A stretch of DNA of 64,000 bases from Hathewaya proteolytica DSM 3090 (lineage in GTDB: Bacteria; Bacillota; Clostridia; Clostridiales; Clostridiaceae), in contig NZ_FRAD01000006.1 of NCBI RefSeq assembly GCF_900142225.1, positions 62,001 to 126,000 on the forward strand. Reading direction: 5' to 3'. The translations under genes and the position numbers were made by a program. The stretch's first letter is position 1; each line of letters opens with the position of its first letter. The notes under the pieces were generated by a model. That model ran no database searches. It was not told the DNA's origin and worked only from the letters and a program-made list of their open reading frames with translations. Positions 25,058-34,023 of this stretch are shown here, piece after piece.

Positions 25058-26720
25058 ATTTCATACCTCCCATTTTTTGATTTTCTTCTATACCCATTTC
25101 CTCAGCTGTCTTAATAAACCAGTTATCACTATTCCAAAAGCTAACATAAATATCTCCCATATCTGTACTAATTTCTCTCTGCTCAAACCCCTCTGACCAG
25201 CCATCTGATGCCTGTCCAGTTATAATATCTTTGATCTTTTCAAGTTCCTTTGGAGTCAATTCATCATTTAAAGTAAGAACAGCTACCCCCATTAACTCTC
25301 CTTCAATAAGTTCAACAGTAAATACATACTTTGAAACTTTTGCATTGACACTATCGTGGTCATCATAATATCTCATCAGACCTCTTTGTTCTTCTTCTGG
25401 AAGTTTATCACCTTCTATTGCCTTCAGGATTATATCTAGATACTTGGTTGCTTCAGCATTTGAAATTTCCTGTGGTTCATTTGCATATTCTTTATAACCA
25501 TATTCATTTTCTATATCATAGGTAGTTATTTCAAGAGGCATATACAGTTTTAATATTTTTTGTTCTTCTTGTTCAGAAAATACCAATCCAAGATTTTCAA
25601 ATAATAAATTTGCAAGCTTTTGATTGTATCCATGGTAAGTGATATATCCTTTCTCTGAAAATGCTCCATCTTCCTGTGCCATTTTCTCTCTGCCGTATCT
25701 TTTAAAATCAATGTATTCTTCAAGATTAGAATCATATTCAAAATGTCCTGAGTCACAAATCATATATCTTCCATAGCTTTCTACGCTATGAATACCATCA
25801 AATAATTCAAATTCATACATAGAATCTGCTAGTGCAAAGATTTCATCAACAGTACGAGGTTTCACATAGTCAATAAGTTTTTCAAAATATTCTATATCGT
25901 GGCTGCCTATTTCTTTAAAGTACTCTGCTAATTTATTTAAGGTATCTATCTTAATTAATGGTGTTGCATCAGTAGAAATAATATCTAATACTTCTTTAGA
26001 GAAATTGTCATCTATAATTGTAACTTCACATTCATGTAAGTAAGGTGTTTCTAATCTCATAAGTGCCTTTTCAATTTCAACATCAGAACAAGGAAGATAG
26101 ATAAATTCATTTGCACCTTTTGCAGTCAGCTGTATTGTTGCTACAGTTTCTTTCCAATGATATAGGGGAAACTGCTTTCCATTATATATTTGCTCTTGTT
26201 CATTGATATTTTTATATAAGACTCCATAAGGAGTAATTCTAAAATTAGGATTGTTTTTTATTATCTCCATTGCAAAGGTTTCACCATCAAGTTCATCTAA
26301 TTCTTTTACTGCTACTGCTTGCTTTTCTGATAGATATAAATCTTTTCCTATAGTTTCTAGATTATTAAAGTCACTTACAAGGCTATAGCAATGAGTATTA
26401 AAGCTTAGATTGATTAACTCTGCTATTGCTTTAGGATTTTCTGCAAAGGCTGAAGCAAAAAATACTTTTCTTTCCTTTGTATCGAAACTATCCATCCTCT
26501 TAAATAAGAAATTTAATTCATCGATATTACACTCTTTACCTTTTAAAACTTCATTCATATCTGAATCATAGACCACTCCATCAATATAACAGTTGGGAGC
26601 AGTTGAAAGTTCAAGCTCCAGCTGATTATATACATTGGATATTTCATTTTCCTCATAAGGAAAATTAAACATAATTGACTCATCTTCTTTTCTGTCGATT
26701 CTTTTTAATCTAATTAGCAT
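25050..26720 (-). CDS. ArdA-like antirestriction protein (large clostridial ICE form)
   Basis: A 556-residue acidic protein. The repeated units (NYxL-type pattern such as FNLETIG..., PCSDVEIEKALMRLE, and YGRYMICDSGHFEYD) match the large ArdA-type antirestriction proteins of clostridial ICEs. ArdA proteins mimic B-form DNA and block type I restriction in the recipient. The protein ends NQKMGGMKFE, a member of the Met-rich tail group; being an antirestriction protein, it has an obvious reason to be delivered with the DNA. AGGAGAG precedes the ATG. Exact domain borders are not resolved by eye. Confidence 0.7.
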   Translation of the reverse strand: MLIRLKRIDRKEDESIMFNFPYEENEISNVYNQLELELSTAPNCYIDGVVYDSDMNEVLKGKECNIDELNFLFKRMDSFDTKERKVFFASAFAENPKAIAELINLSFNTHCYSLVSDFNNLETIGKDLYLSEKQAVAVKELDELDGETFAMEIIKNNPNFRITPYGVLYKNINEQEQIYNGKQFPLYHWKETVATIQLTAKGANEFIYLPCSDVEIEKALMRLETPYLHECEVTIIDDNFSKEVLDIISTDATPLIKIDTLNKLAEYFKEIGSHDIEYFEKLIDYVKPRTVDEIFALADSMYEFELFDGIHSVESYGRYMICDSGHFEYDSNLEEYIDFKRYGREKMAQEDGAFSEKGYITYHGYNQKLANLLFENLGLVFSEQEEQKILKLYMPLEITTYDIENEYGYKEYANEPQEISNAEATKYLDIILKAIEGDKLPEEEQRGLMRYYDDHDSVNAKVSKYVFTVELIEGELMGVAVLTLNDELTPKELEKIKDIITGQASDGWSEGFEQREISTDMGDIYVSFWNSDNWFIKTAEEMGIEENQKMGGMKFE

Positions 26721-26734
26721 ATCTCTCCTCCATC

Positions 26735-27424
26735 CTATTTTTCAATTGAAAATACATCTGCACCATATTTTGCAATTAACGATGCGTTGATTATTATCTT
26801 AAATGCAGTATCATCAATAAGTTCTTTATCTGCTATCTCACTGATTCTTATATATTCTTTTCCTGTCGATATAGTTTTTGCTGTTTGGTAAAGGGCATAG
26901 CCTTCTGTACTGATTTGTCTAAGATGTATATTTGAAAAATCAAAGCCATTTAAGCAGACTGCATGCTCCGAGATATTCCATAATACTTCATCAGCGGTTA
27001 GGAGAAATATTACTGCAAGATGGCTTGGTGATCCATCCTCTATATCAATATCTTGTTTCTGAATTAAATGAAAGAATCTTTCCTTATGGTTATGATTTAA
27101 AAATAGTTGACCTGTAAATTTGCTGCTAAGTAATTTCAATCTGTTTTTAAGAACATAATTTTTTATTCTTCCAAAGCAATCTTTTATCAGATCTGAATAT
27201 TTAATTTCATCTGCCTCTATTTTTTCTTTGAAACAAAAACAATCATTAGGATTACTTCTGCTTTCAACCTTTGCTATACACCTATTACAAATATACATCC
27301 CTCCTTCACAATTAAAATGATTATTAATGACTATTCCACCTCTTCTTTGAGGAAAATTAGGTGCCAGCATCATCAGCTGCTCTATCCCTCCTAGTGATGT
27401 ACCATACATAAAATATCTTGACAT
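26735..27424 (-). CDS. Conserved hypothetical protein with cysteine cluster, first gene of ICE cargo operon
   Basis: A 229-residue protein starting MSRYFMYGTSLGG. Cysteines in CEGGMYICNRC and NDCFCF could bind zinc. I know no function for it. ATG at 27424 has AAAGGAC upstream and lies after the terminator-like hairpin at 27461-27513; the reading frame is open upstream to a TTG at 27559, so a 45-residue N-terminal extension passing through the hairpins is possible. That arrangement fits a leader whose translation decides read-through (see findings). Confidence 0.6.
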   Translation of the reverse strand: MSRYFMYGTSLGGIEQLMMLAPNFPQRRGGIVINNHFNCEGGMYICNRCIAKVESRSNPNDCFCFKEKIEADEIKYSDLIKDCFGRIKNYVLKNRLKLLSSKFTGQLFLNHNHKERFFHLIQKQDIDIEDGSPSHLAVIFLLTADEVLWNISEHAVCLNGFDFSNIHLRQISTEGYALYQTAKTISTGKEYIRISEIADKELIDDTAFKIIINASLIAKYGADVFSIEK

Positions 27425-27460
27425 TGTTCTCAGTCCTTTCTTTCTATTAGTTTTTGAAAT

Positions 27461-27513
27461 AAAAAAGAGGCGAAGCCTATCGATCATAAGTTGACCGAAG
27501 ACTTCGCCTCTTT
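27461..27513 (-). terminator. Terminator/attenuator hairpin before the first cargo gene
   Basis: Minus strand AAAGAGGCGAAG...CTTCGCCTCTTT (12-pair stem) followed by T-rich sequence. It lies inside an open reading frame that continues into the gene at 26735-27424, so it could act as an attenuator. Confidence 0.65.
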
Positions 27514-27576
27514 GGGTTTCTATATTTAGTTTTATATTTATATAAAATAAAAGCACCAAGACTATTATCCTAGTGC
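27473..27576. repeat. Leader repeat, copy A
   Basis: About 75 percent identical by eye to 28376-28486. Both contain a GCACCAAGA-type hairpin followed on the minus strand by an open segment that begins VLLFY...KLN, behind an AGGA or AAGGTG ribosome-like site. It is therefore a duplicated leader, not a simple sequence repeat. Confidence 0.6.
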
Positions 27577-27629
27577 GTTTATAGTTTTCTATTTTGTTGT
27601 TTGAATAAAGGGACTCTCATTTGCAGTTT

Positions 27630-28073
27630 TTAATACTTTTTGCTTAGATGTCTATAAATAATAATTCCAACTATATACTGAAATACTGTCAGTCCACTTA
27701 GATATATAACAATCATTTCACTATTATCTATTATTTCTAAACTTCCAAGTATAGAAAACACAACTACTGAAATAGATAGGACAATTAATCCTAAGATATA
27801 AGCATATCTACCTGACTTATCTCTTAATTTTTCCTTTCTTTCATCTTTCAATTCAATATCTTCATTTTGTGTTTTTTCCTTATATTTATCTTTATTTTCT
27901 GGTCTTGTCCAATAGTAATATTTCCACAATACAACTGAGCCAAAAAGGATCCCAGTAGTTGCAAATCCACTTAATATGCTATTTAGTTTTGTTTCAAATA
28001 ACAATATAAAAACTAGACATAATATACCAATTATCAAATATCCCAATCCAATTATAAAATTATTCTTCTTCAT
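27630..28073 (-). CDS. Small membrane protein paired with XRE regulator
   Basis: A 147-residue protein with four hydrophobic segments: two near the N-terminus (IIGLGYLIIGILCLVFILLF, and GFATTGILFGSVVLW), a charged loop, and two near the C-terminus. The start at 28073 lies within the last codons of the XRE gene (14-bp overlap), with GGGGGAAAT upstream. Small XRE regulators paired with DUF2178/DUF3796-like membrane proteins are common in Firmicutes; some sense envelope-active peptides. The precise family is unsure. Confidence 0.65.
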   Translation of the reverse strand: MKKNNFIIGLGYLIIGILCLVFILLFETKLNSILSGFATTGILFGSVVLWKYYYWTRPENKDKYKEKTQNEDIELKDERKEKLRDKSGRYAYILGLIVLSISVVVFSILGSLEIIDNSEMIVIYLSGLTVFQYIVGIIIYRHLSKKY

Positions 28074-28275
28074 TCTTATTTCCCCCTTCATAGATAAAAA
28101 CGTCTTCAATTGCTTTTTCAAAATAATCAGAGATAACAAAGGCTAATTCTAGCGACGGATTATATTTTCCTGTCTCAATAGAGCTAACAGTTTGTCTTGA
28201 AACAAGAATCGCTTTAGCGAATTCTTCTTGGCTCAATCCCTTCTCCTTACGTAGCATTTCTACTTTGTTTTTCAA
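28060..28275 (-). CDS. XRE-family transcriptional regulator
   Basis: A 71-residue, single-domain lambda-repressor-like protein: LRKEKGLSQEEFAKAILVSRQTVSSIETG covers the helix-turn-helix. TTG start with GGAGGGTG upstream. Its promoter is flanked by two nearly identical 19-bp direct repeats (28298-28316 and 28342-28360), which are candidate autoregulatory operators. Coupled to the membrane-protein gene. Confidence 0.85.
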   Translation of the reverse strand: MKNKVEMLRKEKGLSQEEFAKAILVSRQTVSSIETGKYNPSLELAFVISDYFEKAIEDVFIYEGGNKNEEE

Positions 28276-28297
28276 GCAACAACACCCTCCTTTTATT

Positions 28298-28360
28298 TTG
28301 ACAAGTTTCCTTTACATATAATGTACCACGTATTTATACCCTTGTCAAGGTTCCTTTACA
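28298..28360 (-). promoter_or_regulatory. Promoter and paired operator repeats of the XRE operon
   Basis: Two 19-bp direct repeats (TTGACAAGTTTCCTTTACA at 28298 and TTGTCAAGGTTCCTTTACA at 28342; 17 of 19 identical) lie 44 bp apart. Between and within them, on the minus strand, is a -35 TTGACA (28343-28348), a 17-bp spacer and a -10 TACATT (28320-28325). Confidence 0.6.
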
Positions 28361-28375
28361 ATATTGTGGTAAGAA

Positions 28376-28486
28376 AAGCCTAAACACATCTATCATAAGA
28401 TTGAAAAAGACTTGCATTTTTGTGTTTATGTATTTAGTTTTAATTTTGTATAAAACAAAAGCACCAAGATATTTACACCTTGATGC
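28376..28486. repeat. Leader repeat, copy B
   Basis: Divergent copy of 27473-27576. The hairpin GCATCAAGGTG...ATCTTGGTGC (28461-28486) with following T-rich sequence can also act as terminator for the upstream methyltransferase gene. Confidence 0.6.
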
Positions 28487-28547
28487 TCTAAAAACCTTTA
28501 TCTCTATTTAGATAATGTCATAATAAAATATTTATGTTTTTTATAGC

Positions 28548-29303
28548 TTATATTTTCTGTGCAACTATTAAAAACCTATGTTCAGTCCCTTGAATAACAC
28601 CATCTGTCTCTAGCTTTTTTTGGAATTTACATAGATTTTCAAAACAAGTATCGACTGAAAATCCAGGAAATTCCCACTCAATTATTTTTGCGAAATATAC
28701 CAACGCACCTACATCATAAAAATAGATTGGGGTAAATACTTCTTCCGATCTTAGTATTTCAAAACCATATTTCTTCAACTCAGTAACACTATTATTCAAT
28801 GTATGGTTTGGAAATTGCGGTTGGAAATTATCTATTAGTATACTTGATAAATCACAATCATTTTTACCGCCAACTTGTTGCGTAATAAAAAAACCATCTT
28901 TTTTTAATAAGCGACTCACTTCATAAGCATCAAACGATTCATGACGGTTAATTATTATATCAAAGCAATTATTCTCATAGGGCAATTTATCATCTTCATA
29001 TACTTGTCTGACCGTTATACCAAGTGGTTCAAGGTTTTCTACACATATTTTTACATTTGGTGGATAAGCCTCAGTAACAGAAGTCAAGGCATATGGATGT
29101 TCAAGCGTTAGCACAAATTCTCCACCTCCAGTTCCCATATCCAAAATCTTATCAGTCTCTTTAAGAAATGATAAAACAATTGAACGATAATCCCAAGGTA
29201 AATCCTCACTATCCCATCTATCAGTAATATATGAAAAATCCCATCCCTTGAACGCATGTGTTTCTTCAGATTTCCACTTACTTTTTAACTCTTTTAAATT
29301 CAT
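28548..29303 (-). CDS. Class I SAM-dependent methyltransferase
   Basis: A 251-residue protein with the Rossmann methylase motif ILDMGTGGGEFVL (about residues 53-65), an acidic strand end TSVTEAYPPN, and NCFDIIINRHESFD as motif IV region. Relatives are annotated as class I methyltransferases of small molecules; substrate unknown. ATG start with AAGGAGT. It lies close to the putative end of the element and is probably cargo. Confidence 0.75.
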   Translation of the reverse strand: MNLKELKSKWKSEETHAFKGWDFSYITDRWDSEDLPWDYRSIVLSFLKETDKILDMGTGGGEFVLTLEHPYALTSVTEAYPPNVKICVENLEPLGITVRQVYEDDKLPYENNCFDIIINRHESFDAYEVSRLLKKDGFFITQQVGGKNDCDLSSILIDNFQPQFPNHTLNNSVTELKKYGFEILRSEEVFTPIYFYDVGALVYFAKIIEWEFPGFSVDTCFENLCKFQKKLETDGVIQGTEHRFLIVAQKI

Positions 29304-29660
29304 TATAACTACTCCTTTTATTTAGTATAAGCCGATAAACGGTGCAGTTAACTGATAACAAATTTATTTATCCTCGGCACAATCTGCTATCAGATTATAC
29401 TAACTGCCCCGAGCAATTAATTCGTTTTATTCTCAAGACGAGTTCACCCCTTTCAAAGATTATTTTAATTTTCCCCGAATCGGAAAAACATTTTTTATGT
29501 TATTCAACCTTCATTTACCTATTTTTATTCTGTCATCACTCAAATTATCCAATGTCATCTATAAATCACACCAAAAATGGAGGTCAAAAAACGGTGTTTT
29601 TTTGCTCTTTTTTTGCTCCAAAACCGTCCTCAAACCACTATATGTTGTGGTCGATAGGTC
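29304..29660. other. Non-coding junction region between ICE cargo and rlmD
   Basis: No convincing gene. It holds a broken inverted repeat (GCAGTTA at 29344-29350 with TAACTGC at 29401-29407, plus CTGATA/TATCAG inside), a short hairpin near 29474-29488, and a T-rich stem (29587-29637) that may terminate rlmD. An inverted pair TTGTGGT/ACCACAA (29645-29651, 29676-29682) flanks the rlmD stop codon. The left element boundary is outside the window, so an attachment repeat cannot be confirmed. Confidence 0.45.
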
Positions 29661-31034
29661 TTATTTCCCCTCCGAACCACAATACGTCATCAGAATTATA
29701 CTCTCAACGTGCCCAGTCATAGGAAACATATCTACTGCTTCTGCTTTTTCTGCTTTATAGCCTTTGTTTTTGAAGGTTTTTAGATCCCTTGCTAGGGTTT
29801 CTGGGTTGCATGAGATGTAGACTACGGTTTTGGGGCTTAGTTTTGCCACGGCGTTTATGAATTCTTCTGTGCTGCCGCTGCGTGGTGGATCCATCATGAC
29901 TACGTGGACGGTTTCACCTTTACTTGCCATGTTCATCATGAATTCTGTGGCATCAGCGTTGTAAAAGCGAGTGTTTTTGATGTCATTTATCTTTGCATTG
30001 GTGATGGCATCTTTTACTGCATCTGGGTTTAGCTCTACTCCTATGACCTGCTTTGCTGTTTTTGCTGCTATAAGCCCTATGGTGCCCGTGCCACAGTATG
30101 CATCTATTACGGTTTCTCGGCCTGTTAGGTTGGCAAATTCTATGGCTTTATTGTAGAGTATTTCCGTTTGCACTGGGTTTACTTGATAGAAAGATTTTGG
30201 TGATATTCTAAAGGTTCTGCCACACAATGAATCGGTGATGTAGCCTTTTCCGTATAAGACTTCTTCTCTATCGCCTAACACCATGCTAGTCTTTTTGTTG
30301 TTCACATTGGCAACTATGGTGGTGATGGATGGATGTAGCTTTAATAGCTCTTTTATGAAGTTCTTCTTTGATGGAAATACTATGCTGGATATGACTAGTA
30401 CAACCATGATTTCTCCTGTGTGGAAACCTTTCCTTATGAGGACATGACGCAAAAATCCATCTTTTGTATCCTCATTGTAGGGTTTCATTTTGAAGGATTT
30501 CATCATTTTCCTTATGGATACAATAATTTCATCTGCCTCTTTGTCTTCTATGCAACAGGAATCCACAGGCACCACCTTATGGGTTCCCTCTTCATATACT
30601 CCTGATATTATGTTGTTAAATTTGTCTTCAGTAAACACGGCGTGGACTTTATTTCTATAGTTAAATGGTGATTCCATGCCTATGATTGACTCCACTGTAA
30701 ATAAGCCATTTAACAGTTTTGAAACATTATCATGCTTCATCTTTAATTGCTCTTCATAGGGCATATCTAGAAGCTGACATCCACCACAGCGATGTGAAAC
30801 CTTGCAAAGCTTACTAGGGTTGCTTGGGTTAATATCTTTAGGATTAGTTGTCCTCATATTTTTCATTGGCTTAATTGGTTTTATTGCTTTCATTGGTTCT
30901 TTGGACGAAGATTTATTATCCGCTTTAGTATGTTTATTCTCTTTGGACCAGTATTCACTATCTGATTTTTTATATTTACCTGTATTTCTTGAGTTTTTTC
31001 TGTTACTGTTAGGATTTTTTTTGCTACTATTCAA
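29661..31034 (-). CDS. rlmD: 23S rRNA (uracil-5-)-methyltransferase RlmD-like
   Basis: A 457-residue RNA methylase. Iron-sulfur cysteines are in CKVSHRCGGC (Cys77, 83, 86), the SAM motif is VIDAYCGTGTIGL, and the catalytic cysteine is Cys409 in YISCNPETLARDL. It would methylate a uracil in 23S rRNA (U1939-type) or tRNA; RlmD versus a paralogue cannot be settled. Instead of the usual N-terminal TRAM domain it has about 70 Lys/Asn/Ser-rich residues. The last residues after HVESIILM (TYCGSEGK) differ from common family ends, as would happen if a mobile element had joined here. Confidence 0.85.
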   Translation of the reverse strand: MNSSKKNPNSNRKNSRNTGKYKKSDSEYWSKENKHTKADNKSSSKEPMKAIKPIKPMKNMRTTNPKDINPSNPSKLCKVSHRCGGCQLLDMPYEEQLKMKHDNVSKLLNGLFTVESIIGMESPFNYRNKVHAVFTEDKFNNIISGVYEEGTHKVVPVDSCCIEDKEADEIIVSIRKMMKSFKMKPYNEDTKDGFLRHVLIRKGFHTGEIMVVLVISSIVFPSKKNFIKELLKLHPSITTIVANVNNKKTSMVLGDREEVLYGKGYITDSLCGRTFRISPKSFYQVNPVQTEILYNKAIEFANLTGRETVIDAYCGTGTIGLIAAKTAKQVIGVELNPDAVKDAITNAKINDIKNTRFYNADATEFMMNMASKGETVHVVMMDPPRSGSTEEFINAVAKLSPKTVVYISCNPETLARDLKTFKNKGYKAEKAEAVDMFPMTGHVESIILMTYCGSEGK

Positions 31035-31145
31035 TTTTTACCTCACTCCAATTGTCTTAATTCTATGTTATACTATTTGCAATTTATATTTTTGATATTT
31101 GTGGGGCTCATTCTATATGTACAAGCATGTTACAATACTGTGATA

Positions 31146-31182
31146 CAAAAACAGACCAGCGGTTTTAACTGATCTGTTTTTC
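31146..31182 (-). terminator. Terminator of secA
   Basis: Minus strand AAAACAGATCAG...CTGGTCTGTTTT stem followed by T residues. Nothing else of note lies in the 31035-31263 gap except the rlmD leader. Confidence 0.75.
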
Positions 31183-31263
31183 ATACGTTATTTAAAACAA
31201 CGTCTATATAGTCTTGTTCTGATGGTGAAATTGCGTTCATGCATTAATCTTGGTGTAAAAGTT

Positions 31264-33771
31264 CTATTGGAACTTACCGCAGCAGTTTTTGTATTTTTTG
31301 CCGCTACCACATGGACATGCATCATTTCTGCCCACAGCTTTTTCTTTCCTGATTGGTTCTTGCTTTGCATCATCATCGCCATGGGAAGTGTTGGTTACTG
31401 TGGCCACTCTCTGTCTTTCCATGTTTTCATGGACAGTTACATGGAATAAATACTTTATAGTATCTACTTTTATGTTCCAAACCATTTCAGAGAACATTTC
31501 ATTTCCTTCAAATTGATACTCCTGCACTGGGTCCTGCTGTCTGTAAGCACGAAGTCCCATACCTTGTTTTAAGTGGTCCATGTTGTCGATATGGTCCATC
31601 CATTTTGTATCAACCATTCTTAAAAGTATGATTCTCTCGATTTCCTTAATGTTGTCTGGGTCCCCTAGGTCTTTTTGCTTTTCTTCGTATAGTTCCATGG
31701 CAATTTCGTATAGCTCTTTTTTGATTTCCTCAGAGCCTAGAGCCGAAACGTCTGCTACTGCAATTTTGCCCTTTGGTAGGAATATGTCCTCAAGGTAGGC
31801 TATAAGTTTGTGCAATCCATCTTCGTAGTTGTCATCGTCTCCACTAGCAACGTGTGAATCTACAGCTTTGTCTATTATATCCTTTATCATGCTCTTTATC
31901 TGTTCAGTTAAGTCCTGACCTTCAAGAACTTCATTTCTCTGCTTGTAGATTATTAATCTTTGTTGGTTCATAACGTCATCATACTGAAGTACATTCTTTC
32001 TAGTATCGAAGTTATTGCCCTCTACTTTTTTCTGAGCACTTTCTATGGTATTGGAGATCATCTTGCTTTCAATAGCATCATCTCCAAGGCCAAGCTTTCC
32101 TACTACAGTTTGAAGCTTCTCTGAACCGAAGATTCTCATTAAATCATCCTCAAGGGATATGTAGAATCTTGATTCTCCAAGGTCTCCTTGACGTCCTGAA
32201 CGTCCTCTAAGCTGGTTGTCTATACGCCTTGATTCATGTCTCTCTGTTCCTATTACTTTAAGGCCGCCTAATTCCTGCACCTCTGGGGAAAGTTTAATGT
32301 CTGTACCACGTCCTGCCATGTTGGTAGCTATGGTAACCATGCCTTTTTCTCCAGCATGTGATATGATATCTGCTTCCTTTTCATGGTATTTAGCATTCAA
32401 TACCTGGTGGGGAATGCCCTTTTTCTTTAACAATTTAGACAATATCTCTGATTTTTCTATACTTACTGTACCCACAAGAACTGGAATGCCTTTCTCATGA
32501 GTCTCTTTAATTTCTTCAACGATGGCTTTGTACTTTGCATCTACAGTTCTATAAACAAGATCTGGAAAATCTTTTCTTTGAACTGGCTTGTTGGTAGGTA
32601 TTTCTATTACGTCTAAACCGTATATTTCTCGGAATTCAAGTTCCTCAGTTTTAGCCGTACCGGTCATACCAGCAAGTTTCTTGTACATTCTGAACAAATT
32701 CTGGAAGGTAATAGTGGCAAGGGTTTTTGATTCCTTTTTTACTTCAACGCCTTCCTTTGCCTCGATGGCTTGGTGAAGACCGTCACTGTATCTTCTTCCT
32801 TCCATCATTCTTCCTGTGAATTCATCAACGATGACGATTTCGCCCTCTTTTACCATATAGTCTATATCTTTTTTCATATTGTAGTTTGCTTTTAGAGCTT
32901 GAACTATATGATGTTGAATTGTCATGTTGTCTGGGTCTGAGAAGTTTTCTAATCTAAAATATGATTCTGCCTTTTTTATTCCACTCTCTGTAAGTATAAC
33001 AGAGCTAACTTTTTCGTCTAACTCATAATCTTCAGACGACAGATTTTTCACGAAGAAATCCGCTACTCTGTACAGTTCTGTAGACTTATCGCCTTCACCT
33101 GATATTATAAGAGGGGTTCTCGCTTCGTCTATAAGAACTGAGTCCACCTCGTCTACGATACAGTAGTTTAATCCTCTCTGTACCTTTTCTTCTTGGTAAA
33201 TCACCATGTTGTCTTTTAAGTAGTCAAATCCAAATTCGTTGTTTGTACCGTAAGTTACGTCACAAGCGTAAGCATTTTTTCTTTCATCTGGTGTTAGACC
33301 GTGAAGAATAACTCCAACTGTAAGACCAAGGAATCTGTGTATCTCTCCCATCCACTCACTATCTCTTTTTGCAAGATAATCGTTTACTGTGATTACATGG
33401 ACACCGTTTCCAGTCAATGCGTTTAAGTACGTTGGAAGGGTTGCAACCAATGTTTTTCCTTCACCAGTTTTCATTTCTGCAATTCTACCTTGGTGGAGTA
33501 CGATACCACCTATTAGCTGAACTCTAAAGTGTTTCATGTTAAGTACTCTAGCGCCAGCTTCTCTTACTACTGCAAATGCTTCTGGCAATATATCATCAAG
33601 GGTTTCACCCTTTGCCAGTCTTTCTCTAAACTCATCAGTTTTTGCTTTTAGTTCTTCATCACTCAATGCTTGCATTTTCTCATCTAGTGCTTCAATTTTT
33701 TCAACTAAAGGCATTATTTTTTTTACCTGATGTTCACTATAAGAACCAAAAATTTTCTCAAAGAGCTTCAT
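31264..33771 (-). CDS. secA: Preprotein translocase ATPase SecA
   Basis: An 835-residue SecA, the motor of the general secretion channel at the cytoplasmic membrane. Walker A lies in MKTGEGKTL (about residue 100), the DEAD-like motif in [16 protein letters not shown], and the zinc-binding SEC-C tail [13 protein letters not shown] (from about residue 819) binds SecB-like or ribosomal partners. Length is normal. The promoter is embedded in a near-perfect palindrome (33877-33910). Confidence 0.97.
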   Translation of the reverse strand: MKLFEKIFGSYSEHQVKKIMPLVEKIEALDEKMQALSDEELKAKTDEFRERLAKGETLDDILPEAFAVVREAGARVLNMKHFRVQLIGGIVLHQGRIAEMKTGEGKTLVATLPTYLNALTGNGVHVITVNDYLAKRDSEWMGEIHRFLGLTVGVILHGLTPDERKNAYACDVTYGTNNEFGFDYLKDNMVIYQEEKVQRGLNYCIVDEVDSVLIDEARTPLIISGEGDKSTELYRVADFFVKNLSSEDYELDEKVSSVILTESGIKKAESYFRLENFSDPDNMTIQHHIVQALKANYNMKKDIDYMVKEGEIVIVDEFTGRMMEGRRYSDGLHQAIEAKEGVEVKKESKTLATITFQNLFRMYKKLAGMTGTAKTEELEFREIYGLDVIEIPTNKPVQRKDFPDLVYRTVDAKYKAIVEEIKETHEKGIPVLVGTVSIEKSEILSKLLKKKGIPHQVLNAKYHEKEADIISHAGEKGMVTIATNMAGRGTDIKLSPEVQELGGLKVIGTERHESRRIDNQLRGRSGRQGDLGESRFYISLEDDLMRIFGSEKLQTVVGKLGLGDDAIESKMISNTIESAQKKVEGNNFDTRKNVLQYDDVMNQQRLIIYKQRNEVLEGQDLTEQIKSMIKDIIDKAVDSHVASGDDDNYEDGLHKLIAYLEDIFLPKGKIAVADVSALGSEEIKKELYEIAMELYEEKQKDLGDPDNIKEIERIILLRMVDTKWMDHIDNMDHLKQGMGLRAYRQQDPVQEYQFEGNEMFSEMVWNIKVDTIKYLFHVTVHENMERQRVATVTNTSHGDDDAKQEPIRKEKAVGRNDACPCGSGKKYKNCCGKFQ

Positions 33772-33874
33772 ATTTTAACCCTCACATTTCTTCTATAACT
33801 TATATAAATTCTGTTTAAATAAGTGCAATTCATTTTAGTTTCACAAAATCAATGAAATCAGCCTATAATGGTTT

Positions 33875-33910
33875 ATTATAACATTGAATAACCCAGTATT
33901 CAACGTTATA
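33875..33910 (-). promoter_or_regulatory. secA promoter inside a palindrome
   Basis: On the minus strand -35 TTGAAT (complement of 33898-33903), 17-bp spacer, -10 TATAAT (complement of 33875-33880). The same bases form a 14-bp inverted repeat (33877-33890 with 33897-33910, one mismatch, six-base loop). Confidence 0.6.
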
Positions 33911-33954
33911 AATAAAGTTTTGCCTATAAACTGTGTTTTTAACGAAAGTAGCCC

Positions 33955-34000
33955 TAAAAAATATGGGACATTAGGAAATTTTCTTCCTAATGTCCCATAT
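33955..34000 (-). terminator. Terminator of hpf
   Basis: A stem of about 17 pairs, ATATGGGACATTAGGAA with its complement, followed on the minus strand by T residues. Confidence 0.85.
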
Positions 34001-34023
34001 AAAATTAAAAAAGGAGATTGTTA

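Noticed and set aside
27461..27590. tet(M)-type resistance leader
   Set aside because: Layout is similar in having hairpins and a peptide, but no resistance gene follows and I cannot match the peptide with certainty.
29344..29407. GCAGTTA...TAACTGC inverted repeat as attachment site or RNA gene
   Set aside because: Arms are interrupted and of unequal spacing; no integrase or second copy is visible in the window.
1..29660. Relaxase, coupling protein (VirD4/TcpA) and integrase genes of the ICE
   Set aside because: Looked for their motifs in all listed proteins and found none; they probably lie left of the window.
31188..31382. Open frame over the 3' end of secA
   Set aside because: It overlaps the SEC-C coding region and terminator in another frame and does not resemble a protein.
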